In this document: in pieces, positions 35,201 through 46,075 of the stretch
How positions within the stretch are numbered: position 1 is the stretch's first letter
Layout of the letters: the number at the start of each line of letters is the position of its first letter
Source of the DNA: Trachythela sp. YZ-2020
Taxonomy: Eukaryota; Cnidaria; Anthozoa; Malacalcyonacea; Clavulariidae
Assembly: GCA_016169945.1 (NCBI GenBank)
Contig: JADLSH010000215.1
Coordinates: 706,375-770,374 of the forward strand
Length of the DNA stretch: 64,000 nt
Direction: 5' to 3'
Translations under genes and position numbers: made by a program
Notes under the pieces: generated by a model
What the model saw: the letters and a program-made list of their open reading frames with translations, nothing else
The model's database searches: none
Told to the model about the DNA's origin: nothing

Positions 35201-38200
35201 GAATAAACCTCGAAGCTCCTTTAGACATGCCTTTTACCTCGCAAGAGTAAATTGAGTACTCAATGAACCTTTCGTCTTTGTGTGCAAAATCCAACGTGAT
35301 ATCTATGGTATAAGTAGCTTTAGCATTTTAGATTATACAATTACTTTATGGTTTCCGTGTTTGGATGGCCTGATCCAAACACGCGGGAATGTTGCGAGAG
35401 TTAAGAGTTACAGCAATTTGTTATTCAACACCATAGCAACGTCACTCGTTCCACGCGATAAGTGAGCATATGAGGAATACTGCATTTACCGTTACGTATT
35501 CATGTCGGCCATGTTGGATTTCGTTCTAAATGAGTGTGGGCTTGCCCAGTGTGATTTGCCACCAAAATTAGCGTAAGCCAAAAAATTACAAGTTGTGACG
35601 CCAATGTACAAGCATATTGTGATTACGGAAAAAAAATGACTGAGTTATTTCGGTGCCTTCGACAATCATTAACATTATCGTAGAGATTGAATCTGAAAAA
35701 CTTTCACAAAACTGGCTTCCAAGGGTAAATAGTTAGGCTTGACAATGACTTTGAAATAGAGTCGAAAAATCACCTTGAATTTTGCGTCTTGTTTTCAATA
35801 ACTCACATATTGATTTTACAACGTGCAGTATAAAGGTGCGTTCACACACAGCGATTTGTCGGACCGATTTTAGGTTTTGCTGAATGTTAATGACGAATAT
35901 TTTCAGTTGGTGATGTTGTCAGATGACGTTTGCCACGTATTTTTCAAATATCATTAACGTGCACCTGAAATCGGCCCGACAAATCGCTGTGTGTGAACGT
36001 ACCTTAACGAAGTATCTTTTCTCATATATTTAACCGAACAGAACAGCTGCAGAGCCACTTTCAAAATTTTAAAACCATTTATCATTTCATTAATCTAAAT
36101 GCCCGTTCACACGATCCGATTTTTTGGATCTGATTCTCCTCCTGGCGTATGCGATTTCACACAATACAGCAACAACTACACTTTGCGCCAGGTATGAGCC
36201 AATAGCGTTACTCTTGTCAGCAAATCCAGTCAATCACATACGTCAAGAGGAGAATCAGATGCGACAAATCGGATGATGTGAACAGACTTACATGTAGGCC
36301 CCGTTTACACTATACCGGATCCGCATCGTCACGACATCAATTTAAGCCGTTTTACGGCATCCCTGACCCTAGGCTTTTGCCAGTTAGCTGATTTTGTTGA
36401 ATCGATCATACTATTATAATTTTGGGGGCTAAACTCGCTTCGATATGGCTCAATTGTCGTGATGTCGTGACCATGCGTATCCGGTATAGTGTAAACGGGG
36501 CCTAAAAGGCTGTGATTCTATTCGCGATGTAAACAATATGAAAGTTGATATTTTTCTTCATGTTGAGAGGATCACGGAAGGACCAAAGGTTAAAAGTTAA
36601 AAACTGGTGAAATTAATCTAAATTGAAGATTTGGTATGAATTAGGCCATTTAATCATTCGCCATTCCTTCTGCACAATTGCGACAAACTTCAACAGTTCG
36701 TGAACTTTTTCCAGTTTGAGCAGGTGACACTGTGCCTTTAAGCACATGATTTAAACTTTCCCTTTACAAACAATCTTACAGAAACCTTCTCTTCTAGAGG
36801 ATACCGTATTCATTTAATGACAAGGAACAAAAGCGAGCGTTAATGGATCTTGACGTCTCGATGAGAGTCAGCGAATGTCCATTTACTGTTCACTTTTACG
36901 GTGCTTTATTCAGAGAGGTATGTGTATACTAAAAAGTAACTATTTTGAAGGTAGGGGTGAAGGCACAGTATAGAGACGACCAGTAGGGCCACTCATTTGA
37001 AATTTTGTGTGGCCGCTCATTACGCATTGGCAGCCAGTCAATTGCTTTTTCTGGCCAATAAGCAAGCTGGACTAACTTTCCTGGCCAGTAAACTGCATAT
37101 TTTTGCATAAAAAGCCAGTTACATGTTGCATCGCCGAGTGGCCCTACTGGTCGTCTCTATACTGTGGTGAAGGGTAGTGCATGGTTGGATGCGTGGTAGC
37201 GCTTCGGATATTTTGATTAGAGTTGGGGTCAGGATCCATTATGGTTCAACAATGGTATCCTTTAGTTCAGTTTAGTTTAGGTTAGTTTAGTTTAGTTTAG
37301 TTTAGTTTAGTTTAGTTTAGTTTAATGTGTTCACCACTCTGAGGTGGACGGAAAGCCTTAACAGGTTTTTGCAACCCAATAAACACTTCCCGAATTCGCT
37401 GGCTGGCAATGAAAACTGCTTAGTTAACAATGGATTACATTGTCCGCCTCGATTTCAAGCTATCGTTTCGTGTGCACTCGAGCAAATTCGGGAAGTGTTT
37501 ATTGACAAAGGTCTCCGAGTGTTAGTTAAGGTTAGTGCCTAAGTGTTAGTTTTTAGCGAGGGAGGAGAACCAGAGTACCCGGAGAAAACCTTCGAAGAAC
37601 AGGAGAGAACCAACCAATCTTAACTTACATGAGTTTATCAAGCACAGGGACGTTACCCAACCTAAGTAAATCCCTGCCCTCGACCTGCTGTATAGCCGGC
37701 TTAACTCAGAGGTAAGGGGCAGCGCGCTAACCGCATCTGCCACCCGTGCTTCCCGTTACCTATTTCTGTGCGATTTCTGGTCGTGGCAATGAAGTGAACG
37801 GAAACGAGCACACAGAGGGGTGGAGCTATTGCTAAGTAGCTAACGTTTGCTTCACTTTCAGCGCCAGATATACCTCTATCTATAGATATAGTTTCATATT
37901 GTACATGAATGAAATGTTTGTGAATTTTAGGGTGATGTATGGATATGTATGGAACTAATGAGGACATCGTTGGATAAGCTATACAAATGTGTATACAGTG
38001 TTCCAGATAGAAGGATACCAGAGAATGTATTGGGAAAGCTAACGAGAGCTGTAAGTTGAGAATAATGATTTTGAGTACAATTTCCGAATTGTGTTGTTAT
38101 TTGTTGTTACAACAAATTTAGAATACCTACATTGTTAAACTTTCTATAAGCTTTCTTTGCATGGATGTGTTATTTGTAGATGTAAATATATTTTCTACAA

Positions 38201-41200
38201 AAACATCTCATTTTATCGATGTCTAAGCCAAACAAAGCCGGATGAAGCACATATTTCAGACATTTAAACAAGTCACAAAATACACAACACAATAAAGTAA
38301 CATAGCAAAACGAAGTCTATAATCAAGGATTGAGAATGTCCGCCAGCACGGCATGCAGCATGCTGCCAGGAAATCGTTTTGACCTCACAGGAAATTTTTG
38401 AGGAAAAGCAAGAAATCAAGTTCTAACGTATATTAGCATTCAACCATGTAGCGTAGTGCTAAAGTGATATACAAGAGGCGTGTTCAAATAGTAAAATACA
38501 ATAAGAAATAAGAAAGAACGCTGCGTAATAGACAATTTGCATTATAGACTAATTTTTGATCTAGGCAAAAAAAAGTATATTGCCGGAAAGAACATACTAA
38601 AATGAGTAAAATTGCAAAGTTTGGTTGCGAAATATTGTAAAATGCGGAAAATATAGCCTTGCAAATTTTGTATACTTTTGTATTATTACGTTCGGCCCAA
38701 ATGTGGTAGGAATTTCCGCACGTAATACAAAATTATACAAAATTTGCAAACTTTATACAAGGCTATATCCGCATTTTACAACATTTCGCAACCAAACCTT
38801 GCAATTTTACTAATCTTATTATGTTCTTTGTAGCTGTTGTGATTGATTCCCTTCTCCTTGCTTAGAAGATTTCATGTGTTTTTGAATGTTTTTGTGCCGC
38901 AAGCATAGCCTGGCTGCCTGATATTTTCTGTGGTTGGGTGACTTGGGTCACGACCATGCATATTTGCATTGGTTTTGCTGAAAGCACACATTAGAGTGCT
39001 TGGTACGCGTGGTAATATCCAGTCAACTCTCACGCAACTTCTGTTCTCGTTTGACCGGGGCATGAGAGTTGATGAAACTCGTGCAAACACTCGCTTGCTA
39101 ACTCTCATCAACTCTCACCCTCGTGTGACCAACTCTCATCAACTCCTAGTAATATTTTGTTTTCTTAAATTTAGGTCGTTGAAGCATTGGATCACTTGCA
39201 TACGTTGGATATTATTCATCGAGGTAAGAGAATAATAAGCTGTGTTGATTTTCAGTGAAAATTCTAAACCACAATGAGAATTTATCAGAAATATTAAATG
39301 TAGTTCTTTTCTGTGTGTACGGCAGATGTAAAACCCTCAAACATACTCATCAATGACGCGGGAGAATTTAAATTGTGCGACTTCGGTATTAGTGGTCAAT
39401 TAGTGAACTCATTAGCGAAGACGATGGACGCGGGGTGTAAACCATATATGGCTGTAAGTATTGGTTTATTTTTCACGTAGTTTGATTCTGCAATCGCTCA
39501 GGGGCCGGTTGTTCAAAAGCCGGTTAACTTAACCCTGGGTTAGCATTAACCGGCTTTTGAACAACCGGCCCCAGGTGAAAACATTGAACTATATAATAGA
39601 CTGGAACGCTAACGCAGGGGGGGGATTGAAGCCAGCTTTCTGAGTTTTTAGTTAAAATACTTAACGCCGGACATGGGGCTGTATACGAAATTGAAGCTAT
39701 TAAAAAGTTATATTTGATATAAAAACTTCAAGACTTTAGGTAAAAGGGAAATACTTAACACTTTGAGGGAAAATTTGCCGTATTTTACAAAATTGCGGTT
39801 GATTTTGTATTTTTTAAGTATTTCCATTTTGCCTAAAGTCTTGAAGTTTTTATATCAAATAGAACTTTTTAATAGCTTCAATTTCAGATACAGCCCAATG
39901 TTCGGCGTTAAGTATTTCAACTCAAAACTCAGAAAAACTAGCTTGGCTTCATCCTATTATCGGGTTTGGCGTATTGAGTTAGCGTTCCAGTTTGTATATA
40001 GTTCAATGGGTGTATATGACTATAAGGCACTGATCTGGAAATAATACTGGATTTAGTATCTATTGTGTTAAAAGTGAAGTCGGATGTCAGCCGTTACTAA
40101 TGGACCAACGGACAATATTTTTAGTGTATAATGGTAGAAATTTATTGCTATAAATTTATTTGAAGCTTCATATGTTAAAATTAGCCTCCTCCGCAGGCAA
40201 CTTGGTGGAAAACCGCAGAATTACGCAATAATTTCATAGGCATGAGGGAGTAACAGTGGATAGTGAGGGATAATTGGAGCTGGTCTGTAGTAATCTGGTA
40301 TTTTTAGAGTTCGAAGACGTTTTGAAAACAAATAGTGACAATTTTCCTGTATATTGCCTGCGATTTTGCTCCCTTAAGGAAAAACCAACTCGCAAGCTCG
40401 CCGCGAGTACTTTCATCCAATCACAATGCTCGACAGTTTATTTTAATTACATGCAAGAACTCGCAGCGAGTTTGCGAGTTGGTTTTGCGATGAGTGGAAA
40501 AGAGCCTTAAGTAATGCCGGATTTCTATTGTCTAGCATTGTTTAACTGGCTTCATTTTCTGCACCAGTGAACAATAGGTTGCGCTATCCAGCCTACTCTT
40601 CAGATCAGTGCTATAAGCCCATCTTTCACGAAACCATTTTCGGTTTCGCGAAAGAATCTCCCAACACTGAGGCTAGTCTGTTTCATGATCGGTTCGTTTA
40701 AAAAAAATTGTGAGACATTAGCAATGGAGTTACTGCCGCAAACTTTGTTTTACGGTGACATAATCTGGTTTCCTGTTATCCTAGAATCAATAAATGTGTT
40801 AACAGTTAATATTCAGATTTGCTTTACAACACGTTCCTTATACTGTATGCTGATGGTATTTTTATATCTTGCGATCTAGTTGGTATATTTGTGGTGTAGT
40901 TGGTTACTTTACGACATACGTGCATCATAAATATACTCTGAATTTTGCTGACAAGCTTTTGTCTTAGGGCCTGTTCATATGGGGAAAAGTTATCTCGGTT
41001 AGCGAGAAAACATTTCCACATTTTTACAAGCGAGATCTCGCCTTGTTATGAAAATAACATGAAAAGTTACACTGCGTTCATATGAGACGAAAGGTTTTCC
41101 CGTGTACCGAGATCTCGCTTGTTGACAGGCGAGATCTCGGTGACATAATGTTTTTCCCATATGAACACAACATATCCACAACTTTCCGCTTAGCGGGGAA

Positions 41201-43194
41201 ACTTTCTGTCGCGTCAGCAACTTTTCAATTTACACTTTACAAAATGGCGGGCGTAGAAACTGGACAAGGTTGTTTACGATTAATCCAACTACGTAACGTA
41301 AGTTCAAAGCAGGCATATTTGTTTTTAAAATGTATTTAAAGTTTTTTAACTTTTCCCGCCTTGCGCGTCACCCCAGTGCCACGTCACAGCCGGAAACTTT
41401 ACCCGGTAATCGGGATAACGTTTCTCGTTTGGCTAGTCTCGTTTGGCTAGTCTCGTTTGGCTAGGTGAGTGCACAAGTGTTATCAAAGCGTGTAATTTTT
41501 TCATGTATATTATTAATAAGTAATAGTATGCTTTCTCGTGAAATTTGGAAAAACAAACACTCGTGAGTTTTCAAAGACGTCAAATTGCACTCGTCCTTCG
41601 GACTCGTGCAATTTTGATCGTCTTTGAAAAACTCGCTCGTGCATGTTTTGTCCAAATTGCACTCGAAACCATACTATTACCTATACTAATCAACTATCAT
41701 TCAAAGGTTTTGAGAAATTATTGGCCCCCTTCGCCCCCCCCCTAGTGTCCGCCACTGGCGGTAACCCAATTTGGTTTTCACCACAAATAATTTTGGACAG
41801 CCTGTAATTCGCACCCCAATATTTTCGTCATTAAAAACAGTGACAGATGAGGTCACTGGTGGAAAGGAGGTTTGAACCCTGCAGTTTTTCTCCAAGACAG
41901 AGGTTTCTAATTGTTCCTTTTCTACTTTTCTGTCTATAGCCTGAGAGAATCAATCCCTCTAGAGATGCACGTGGATATAACATTAGATCAGACGTATGGA
42001 GTTTAGGAATAACTGTGGTAAGATATACTGTAGTTTGAAAATATATGAAGTGTGCCACCACTTAAGACTGTGCCACAAAGCTAAACTGAACCGAGCAGAA
42101 CTGATCATGAATTGATCATGAACTGAACATGAACTGATCATGAACTGATCATGAACTGATCATGAACTGATCATGAACTGATCATGAACTGAACTGATTA
42201 CGAAGTGATCATGAACTTGATCATGAACTGATCATGAACTGAACTGATTACGAACTGATCATGAACTGATCACGAACTAATCACGAACTGATCACGAACA
42301 AATCACGAACTGATCACAAACTGATCACGAACTGATCCATCATCATGAACTGATCATGAACTGTTCATGAACTGTTCATGAACTGATCATGAGCTGAGCT
42401 GGCATTATTTATACTGCATTTATACTGGTTAAACAGTTCTGTCTGAACTGTTTATATCCGTGATCCAGTGTTGTTACTACAGGAGAAACCAGAGTACCTG
42501 GAGAGTGGAGAAAACATATACGGTGTTTGGTAGAGTCGTAGTTCTTAGATCGAGGCGAATTATAATCAGAAAACTACACAATGCTGGAATCAAACAACCC
42601 TACCCAGTGATGTAGATACGAAATAGGGTAGCCGGGCTAATCTGAAATCTAGAAGGGCCATAGCATCAATTTGCGGAGTATAAAGTGTTCCAGCTCTTCT
42701 ATGTCGTCCACTAAATTAGGAATAACTGTTCACTAAAGCTATGATGTCACTGATTGTGACCTAAATCAATAACTTCTGATGGCAGTTGAGAAGTATGTGG
42801 ATGCAGGGTGTTGGACGTCGTTATTCATTCTTTGATTTCGCTTTCAGAAACTGATCTAATCCAAATTCGTATATATGGAGACAATTGCTCGATTTTTACA
42901 GATACTATTACACACCTGTATCTTCTGGCTGGTATAAGAGCATAACATAACCAGGCCAGTGGCCGGCTGGTAATCGAGCCTACCCGTTGCCCGGCTATTA
43001 AATACATCACTGCTATACCACCGAAGAGGTGATTTCACGGTTTTACGTTATAAACTGATCGAATATGATTATGTAATATTTTTTCTTATCTAGATTGAAC
43101 TAGGCACAGGCAAGTTCCCGTACGCACAGTGGCGAACTCCTTTGAACAACTGAAACAAGTCGTTCATGAAGACCTGCCCCAAGATTGGAGGAAG
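29290..43194 (+). CDS. MAP2K6: MKK3/MKK6-type MAP kinase kinase, frameshifted and lacking its 3' end
   Basis: Ten exons join in phase: 29290-29323, 30676-30748, 32209-32257, 34013-34126, 36798-36917, 37931-38050, 39175-39223, 39326-39453, 41940-42017 and 43094-43194. The family is a dual-specificity cytoplasmic kinase activating p38 MAPK. Visible features are a basic N-terminal docking-like segment ([11 protein letters not shown]), TPRNL, the Gly loop GHGAYGVV, catalytic lysine in AVK at the exon 4 end, HRDVKPSN split by an intron, DFG, and the activating S-x-A-K-T loop ([18 protein letters not shown]). In exon 10, PYAQWRTP should run into FEQLKQVV, but a missing T at 43139-43143 shifts frame into TGA. 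The usual last roughly 60 residues of the C-lobe were not found downstream. Introns are loaded with MITEs. Confidence 0.9.
32287..32681. repeat. hAT-like dispersed repeat with poly-C
   Basis: It shares AACTTCTGGATTA, TGTAGTCTTTAACG and CCAAATTCCTGCATTCTGA with the element at 58563-58913, and it also ends in a C run plus GGCCCTG. Left end is CAGGG. No matching 8 bp duplication was found here. Confidence 0.5.
32915..33935. mobile_element. Nested palindromes in MKK intron 3
   Basis: The outer arms (CATGTAGCTAAGACTGGAAG near 32933; complement near 33898-33920) enclose an inner near-perfect inverted repeat at about 33077-33742 with ends AAGGTGGCTC / GAGCCACCTT. The inner arms include AACGTCATTG/CAATGACGTT and AAGTGCGTTAAAA/TTTTAACGCACTTT. 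The inner element appears inserted in the outer one. Confidence 0.65.
34224..34709. mobile_element. Mariner-like MITE (outer)
   Basis: Termini are CAGGGTGTCTCAAAAAAA and TTTTTTTTGAGACACCCTG, flanked by TA at 34222-34223 and 34710-34711. CAGGGTGT-type ends with TA duplication are typical of mariner-family elements. A second, related MITE is inserted inside. Confidence 0.8.
34326..34571. mobile_element. Mariner-like MITE (inner, nested)
   Basis: Ends are CAGGGTGTATAAAAAAAA and GCTACACCCTG with TA duplications at 34324-34325 and 34572-34573. The arms extend about 110 bp each (CTCGGAATTTCCCA, CACTTTGTTCTTAAG). It splits the outer element. Confidence 0.8.
34780..34993. repeat. Partial copy of the 36964 hAT-like MITE
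   Basis: It is nearly identical to 36980-37166 from AGTAGGGCCACTCATTTG through CTGGTCGTCTCTATACTGTG, with a divergent left end. Confidence 0.75.
35834..36004. mobile_element. PIF/Harbinger-like MITE, 171 bp
   Basis: Ends AGGTGCGTTCACACACAGCG and CGCTGTGTGTGAACGTACCT are inverted and flanked by TAA at 35831-35833 and 36005-36007. The 3 bp TWA duplication is the Harbinger hallmark. Confidence 0.8.
36297..36502. mobile_element. Palindrome-ended MITE with GGCCCCGTTTACAC termini
   Basis: GGCCCCGTTTACACTATACC at the left pairs with GGTATAGTGTAAACGGGGCC at the right. TA flanks both ends, but a 3 bp duplication is not exact. Another inverted pair (CGATCCGATTTTTTGGATC.. and ..ACAAATCGGATGATGTG) immediately precedes it at 36106-36290. 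Confidence 0.65.
36964..37166. mobile_element. hAT-like MITE with 7-8 bp duplication
   Basis: Inverted ends are CACAGTATAGAGACGACC and GGTCGTCTCTATACTGTG. GTGAAGG occurs at 36957-36963 and 37167-37173; with one ambiguous G it is the 8 bp GGTGAAGG expected for hAT. Confidence 0.75.
37261..37324. repeat. (AGTTT)n microsatellite
   Basis: Pentanucleotide AGTTT repeated about ten times, with slight impurity at the left. It lies in an MKK intron. Confidence 0.85.
37556..37752. repeat. SINE-like repeat with GGAGAACCAGAGTACCCGG box
   Basis: It shares the GAGAACCAGAGTACCCGGAG core with 17215-17440. Its right end (CAGAGGTAAGGGGCAGCGCG ... CACCCGTGCTTCCC) reappears, reversed, at 49032-49105. Confidence 0.55.
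38590..38826. mobile_element. Palindromic MITE
   Basis: GAACATACTAAAATGAGTAA (left) pairs with the right end near TTACTAATCTTATTATGTTC. The arms extend inward through TTTGGTTGCGAAATATTGTA and GCGGAAAATATAGCCTTG. Confidence 0.75.
39499..39573. repeat. 75 bp perfect-armed palindrome
   Basis: GGGGCCGGTTGTTCAAAAGC ... GCTTTTGAACAACCGGCCCC with TTAACC in the middle, in the MKK intron after exon 8. It is MITE-like; no duplication was assigned. Confidence 0.75.
39585..40010. mobile_element. Palindromic element of about 425 bp
   Basis: TTGAACTATATAATAGACTG (left) and its inverse near 39988-40010 bracket long inner arms (AAAACTTCAAGACTTTAGG / CCTAAAGTCTTGAAGTTTT). A G run follows the left TIR. Confidence 0.7.
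40976..41440. mobile_element. Inverted-repeat element with GAGATCTCG boxes
   Basis: GTTCATATGGGGAAAAG near 40974 pairs with TTTTTCCCATATGAAC near 41152, and AGCGAGATCTCG recurs in both orientations. An 18-codon ATG segment (41244-41297) ending at a GTAAGT donor lies to its right. It reads MAGVETGQ... and could be a captured or element-encoded first exon, which is unproven. Confidence 0.5.
41425..41464. repeat. Triple CTCGTTTGGCTAGT repeat
   Basis: CTCGTTTGGCTAGT is repeated three times in tandem (14 bp unit), between a possible MITE end and a palindrome at about 41520-41690 whose arms pair TAATAGTATG.. with ..CATACTATTA. Confidence 0.8.
42085..42395. repeat. TGATCATGAAC minisatellite
   Basis: An 11 bp unit TGATCATGAAC, with variants TGATCACGAAC and CTGATTACGAA, is repeated more than 25 times in an MKK intron. 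Each unit contains the palindrome TGATCA, so the strand can fold back on itself. Confidence 0.9.
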
Positions 43195-43359
43195 GTGGCT
43201 TGTTTTCTAATGAATGTTGTCAATTAGTTAACAGTTGGTAAAAGTATTCATGCATAAGCTAGAATGTAAATATGTGTGATTTGCTTTGGATCAAACTACC
43301 TAAAAATATATATATCAAGATTTTTCTCGACATCTCGTTCGATAGGATTAATAGTAGAA

Positions 43360-43530
43360 GGTGTTTGTAGATGGAATGTCTCGAACGGAAATTTATATAC
43401 ATTTTTGGAGCCTAGCCAGGAGCAGTTGCGAAAAATGCAGCTTAGGCCCCTCTGGCAGGAATTGAATCTGCGGCCCTGCGATTTCGGTGTTGCAGCGGCG
43501 CTCCTAACCAACTGAGCTGCAAGTCCAGTT
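43360..43530 (-). repeat. tRNA-derived SINE copy
   Basis: On the minus strand it shows an A-box region CAGCTCAGTTGGTTAGGAGC and B-box AGATTCAATTCC, then TGCATTTTTCGCAACTGCTC and a tail ending in CCATCTACAAACACC. Same family as 19305-19420 and 58945-59199. Confidence 0.7.
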
Positions 43531-43673
43531 GCTGAGCATTAACCGCAAGTTCGGTATATAAGATGGGAGTGATGCTAGGCTGAAGTATTTATCCAGTTGC
43601 GAAACGATCAATTTATTTGCCGATGCCGAAGGCAGAGGCAAATAATTGATCTGCGAGACACTGATAAATCACG

Positions 43674-43707
<34 letters not shown>

Positions 43708-44298
43708 ATCATTTACTGCAAAAACATTTAGTGCAACTTTGGTCGCCTTCTTCGTGTTGTCAGCATCATTTTGGTCGAGCAAACAGGTCAAATCGTCTTT
43801 CGACAGCTCTGCAAAACGGGCCATGTTTACTAATGATTATAAAATGGCTAAAGAAACCGATATTTTGCAGCTAAGCAGTGCTTGCCGAAAGTGCGCATGC
43901 TCAATAAACTGTTTGCACCAGTTATTTGCAGCTGACGTATTATTTACACCAGTTATCTGTAGGTGAATTAGCCAATGACAATTGAGAATATAATGTGAAT
44001 GATAATATAGATTATACACACTGTCACTGATACTGTATATAAATCAAAGTACTTAAGTACATGCACCAATCTCATATCTCGAGTCGAGAATTATAGAATA
44101 TAGATTATAGTTCACTTTATAAACTGTAGTAAACGTAAAATTTATGTACTTGTCTTATCTGTATGCTTGCAAGCGTTTATTGATTATTGGTGTCGATTCA
44201 TTAACAAACTTAGCATGTCCTCACTTTATCATATGTAAATGCCGAATCAAAAGGGAACACAACTCACATGTAAGTTTCCGCAACGAAGGGAACACAAC
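43531..44298. other. Interval between MKK relic and Mutator-like element
   Basis: No gene supported; in particular no exon resembling the missing MKK C-lobe is visible. The left copy of the tandem target sequence (GGGAACACAACTCACATG) is near 44254-44288. Confidence 0.4.
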
Positions 44299-45018
44299 GA
44301 GTTTGACTAATAGTCGAGGGTCGAGGGTCGAGGGTAATAGGTCGAGGGCGAGGGTAATAGGTCGAGGGCGAGGGTATAATAGGTCGAGGGTGAGGGTATA
44401 ATAGGTCGAGGGCGAGGGTAGAATGTCGAGGGTCGAAAAATGCATGTCGAGGGGCGAAAATAGAAAAATATGGCGAGAGAAGTTCAAGAAATTGAAGAAA
44501 TCTCTCTATCTTTTTTATGAAAGACGGGGCAAAATTTCTAGATCTTTCTAGATCTTTATGAAAGAGGGGGCACATTTTAGATACTTTTCTTTAGTACATA
44601 TACGTATAACAATACTGATGCGAGATTTTCGCGCAGTTTCAATTTGGACACTGGACATGGACAATGCGAAATAAATATTATACATGCATGTCCTATAGAA
44701 TAAATTCTAATTAGATTCCTAACTATCAATATTTTGTGTCACCGTGGCAAACATTCACACACGGATTATCTTTCGCGCATGTTACGGCAGTAAACATTTT
44801 TCGCACGGTCTGCGTGAATTCTAATACTGCGCGACGTTTTAAATACAAGTAACCATATTTTAGCTAATTTATCTATCTGCATTCTATAGAGGGCTGGGTA
44901 ATATAAAGCCAGTTCAAACCTTTATCGAGACATTTTGCCGACAAGTATGTGTGATAATCAACACCACAAAATCGCAGCAAAATGATATACCCGTAACATT
45001 GAAGTGTCGCGCCGGATG
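44299..45018. repeat. Left arm of the long-TIR element
   Basis: It begins with a subterminal GTCGAGGGCGAGGG minisatellite (about 44311-44455). It continues with unique sequence matched in reverse by the right arm, including TTTCGCGCATGTTACGGCAG and TTCAAACCTTTATC. It contains the intact (empty) site of the MITE found in the right arm. Confidence 0.85.
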
Positions 45019-45181
45019 TCGGGATTTGCATATTTAGTCCTGGATTAAAACTTGCGAAAAATTTTAATTCGAGCCTTACTTGCGATCGAGTTCTGGCTGA
45101 CGCAGTATACAGTGAGTACGCACAAAGTTTCTTTAAAAATATTCAGTTGCCGCATCCTTGTAGTTATTAAAACTAGCAAAA

Positions 45182-45344
45182 ATGGAAGTACTTCAAAGCA
45201 GAATAGAAGAGGCTGGTCTTAGAATTTCGTATGATCCTCCCGGCGATGGGCTATGTTTTTATTCGGCTGCTTGTTTTCAGTTGGGGTTGTCGCCTATGAC
45301 CGTGCAGAATATGGTGTTCGAGTACTTGGAAAGTAATCGTTATG
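45182..45344 (+). CDS. OTU-like cysteine protease, first exon only
   Basis: An ATG-initiated exon of about 54 codons ends at a GTAAGT donor. It contains PPGDGLCFYSAACFQLG, matching the OTU deubiquitinase catalytic Asp-Gly-x-Cys box (nucleophile Cys in GLCFY). OTU proteases cleave ubiquitin chains; the catalytic His lies in a later part of the fold, which I do not find within the element. It may be a captured host exon or a remnant of a transposon-encoded protease. It lies in the core between the two long TIRs. Confidence 0.6.
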
Positions 45345-46075
45345 ATGTAAGTGTAAGTGTATTTTGTTTATACGTTGTTAGCGATCGGTACCAGTATTAT
45401 GTAAATAATTCATTAGTTAAACCCTCTTATTTTAGGTATAATTATAAATATTAAATATATACTTATATTGTACAATTTTTTGGTTCATTCTGTCAAGATA
45501 TTGTATCTCAATGATTAATGAGGAACTTCTCGAATTTTCTGGCTGAGAATGAAAACTACCTATTTACAATGCCAAGGGCCTATTTTTCATTGTATTTTTT
45601 TCGCTTCAACTTGGCTTCACAGATCCGATAGTCTCAAAGTATGCGAGTTTTTATAATTGTGGAATAGGTTGACGCGCATTTAGCCTAACAACGTCACATC
45701 TGTCACTAGGATGATAACGTGAGTGTCATATATCTGTTCCCAGTGCTAGCCGAAGACTAAGGATTAATTAATGAGATTAAAAGCATCTTATAGATTTGAG
45801 CTATCAATAATTTCAAAATTTGAATACTTAATAGATATTACCGTTTATCGTGTTTCTCGTTGTTAACTCAAATCTTGCGAGCACATGACGCTTCTGTTCG
45901 GAGTATGTTTTGTTTCATAATGCATTAATGCCATGTCAATGACCAAGTAGCGACTTCCGCTGATGCATGCAGCGATCAAAATTTGGTATGCAGGGTATGG
46001 TTTAGAACATATAGAACATTAATATTTCCTTTTGTTCAGACTTCACTTGCGTAGCACATATACTCAACGGGCGCG

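Noticed and set aside
42085..42395. CRISPR-like or regulatory palindrome array
   Set aside because: Units are contiguous 11 bp repeats without spacers, in a eukaryotic intron; a minisatellite explains it.
44221..44575. Arg/Pro/Leu-repeat ORFs over the GTCGAGGG array
   Set aside because: Translation of a minisatellite within the transposon arm, not a protein.
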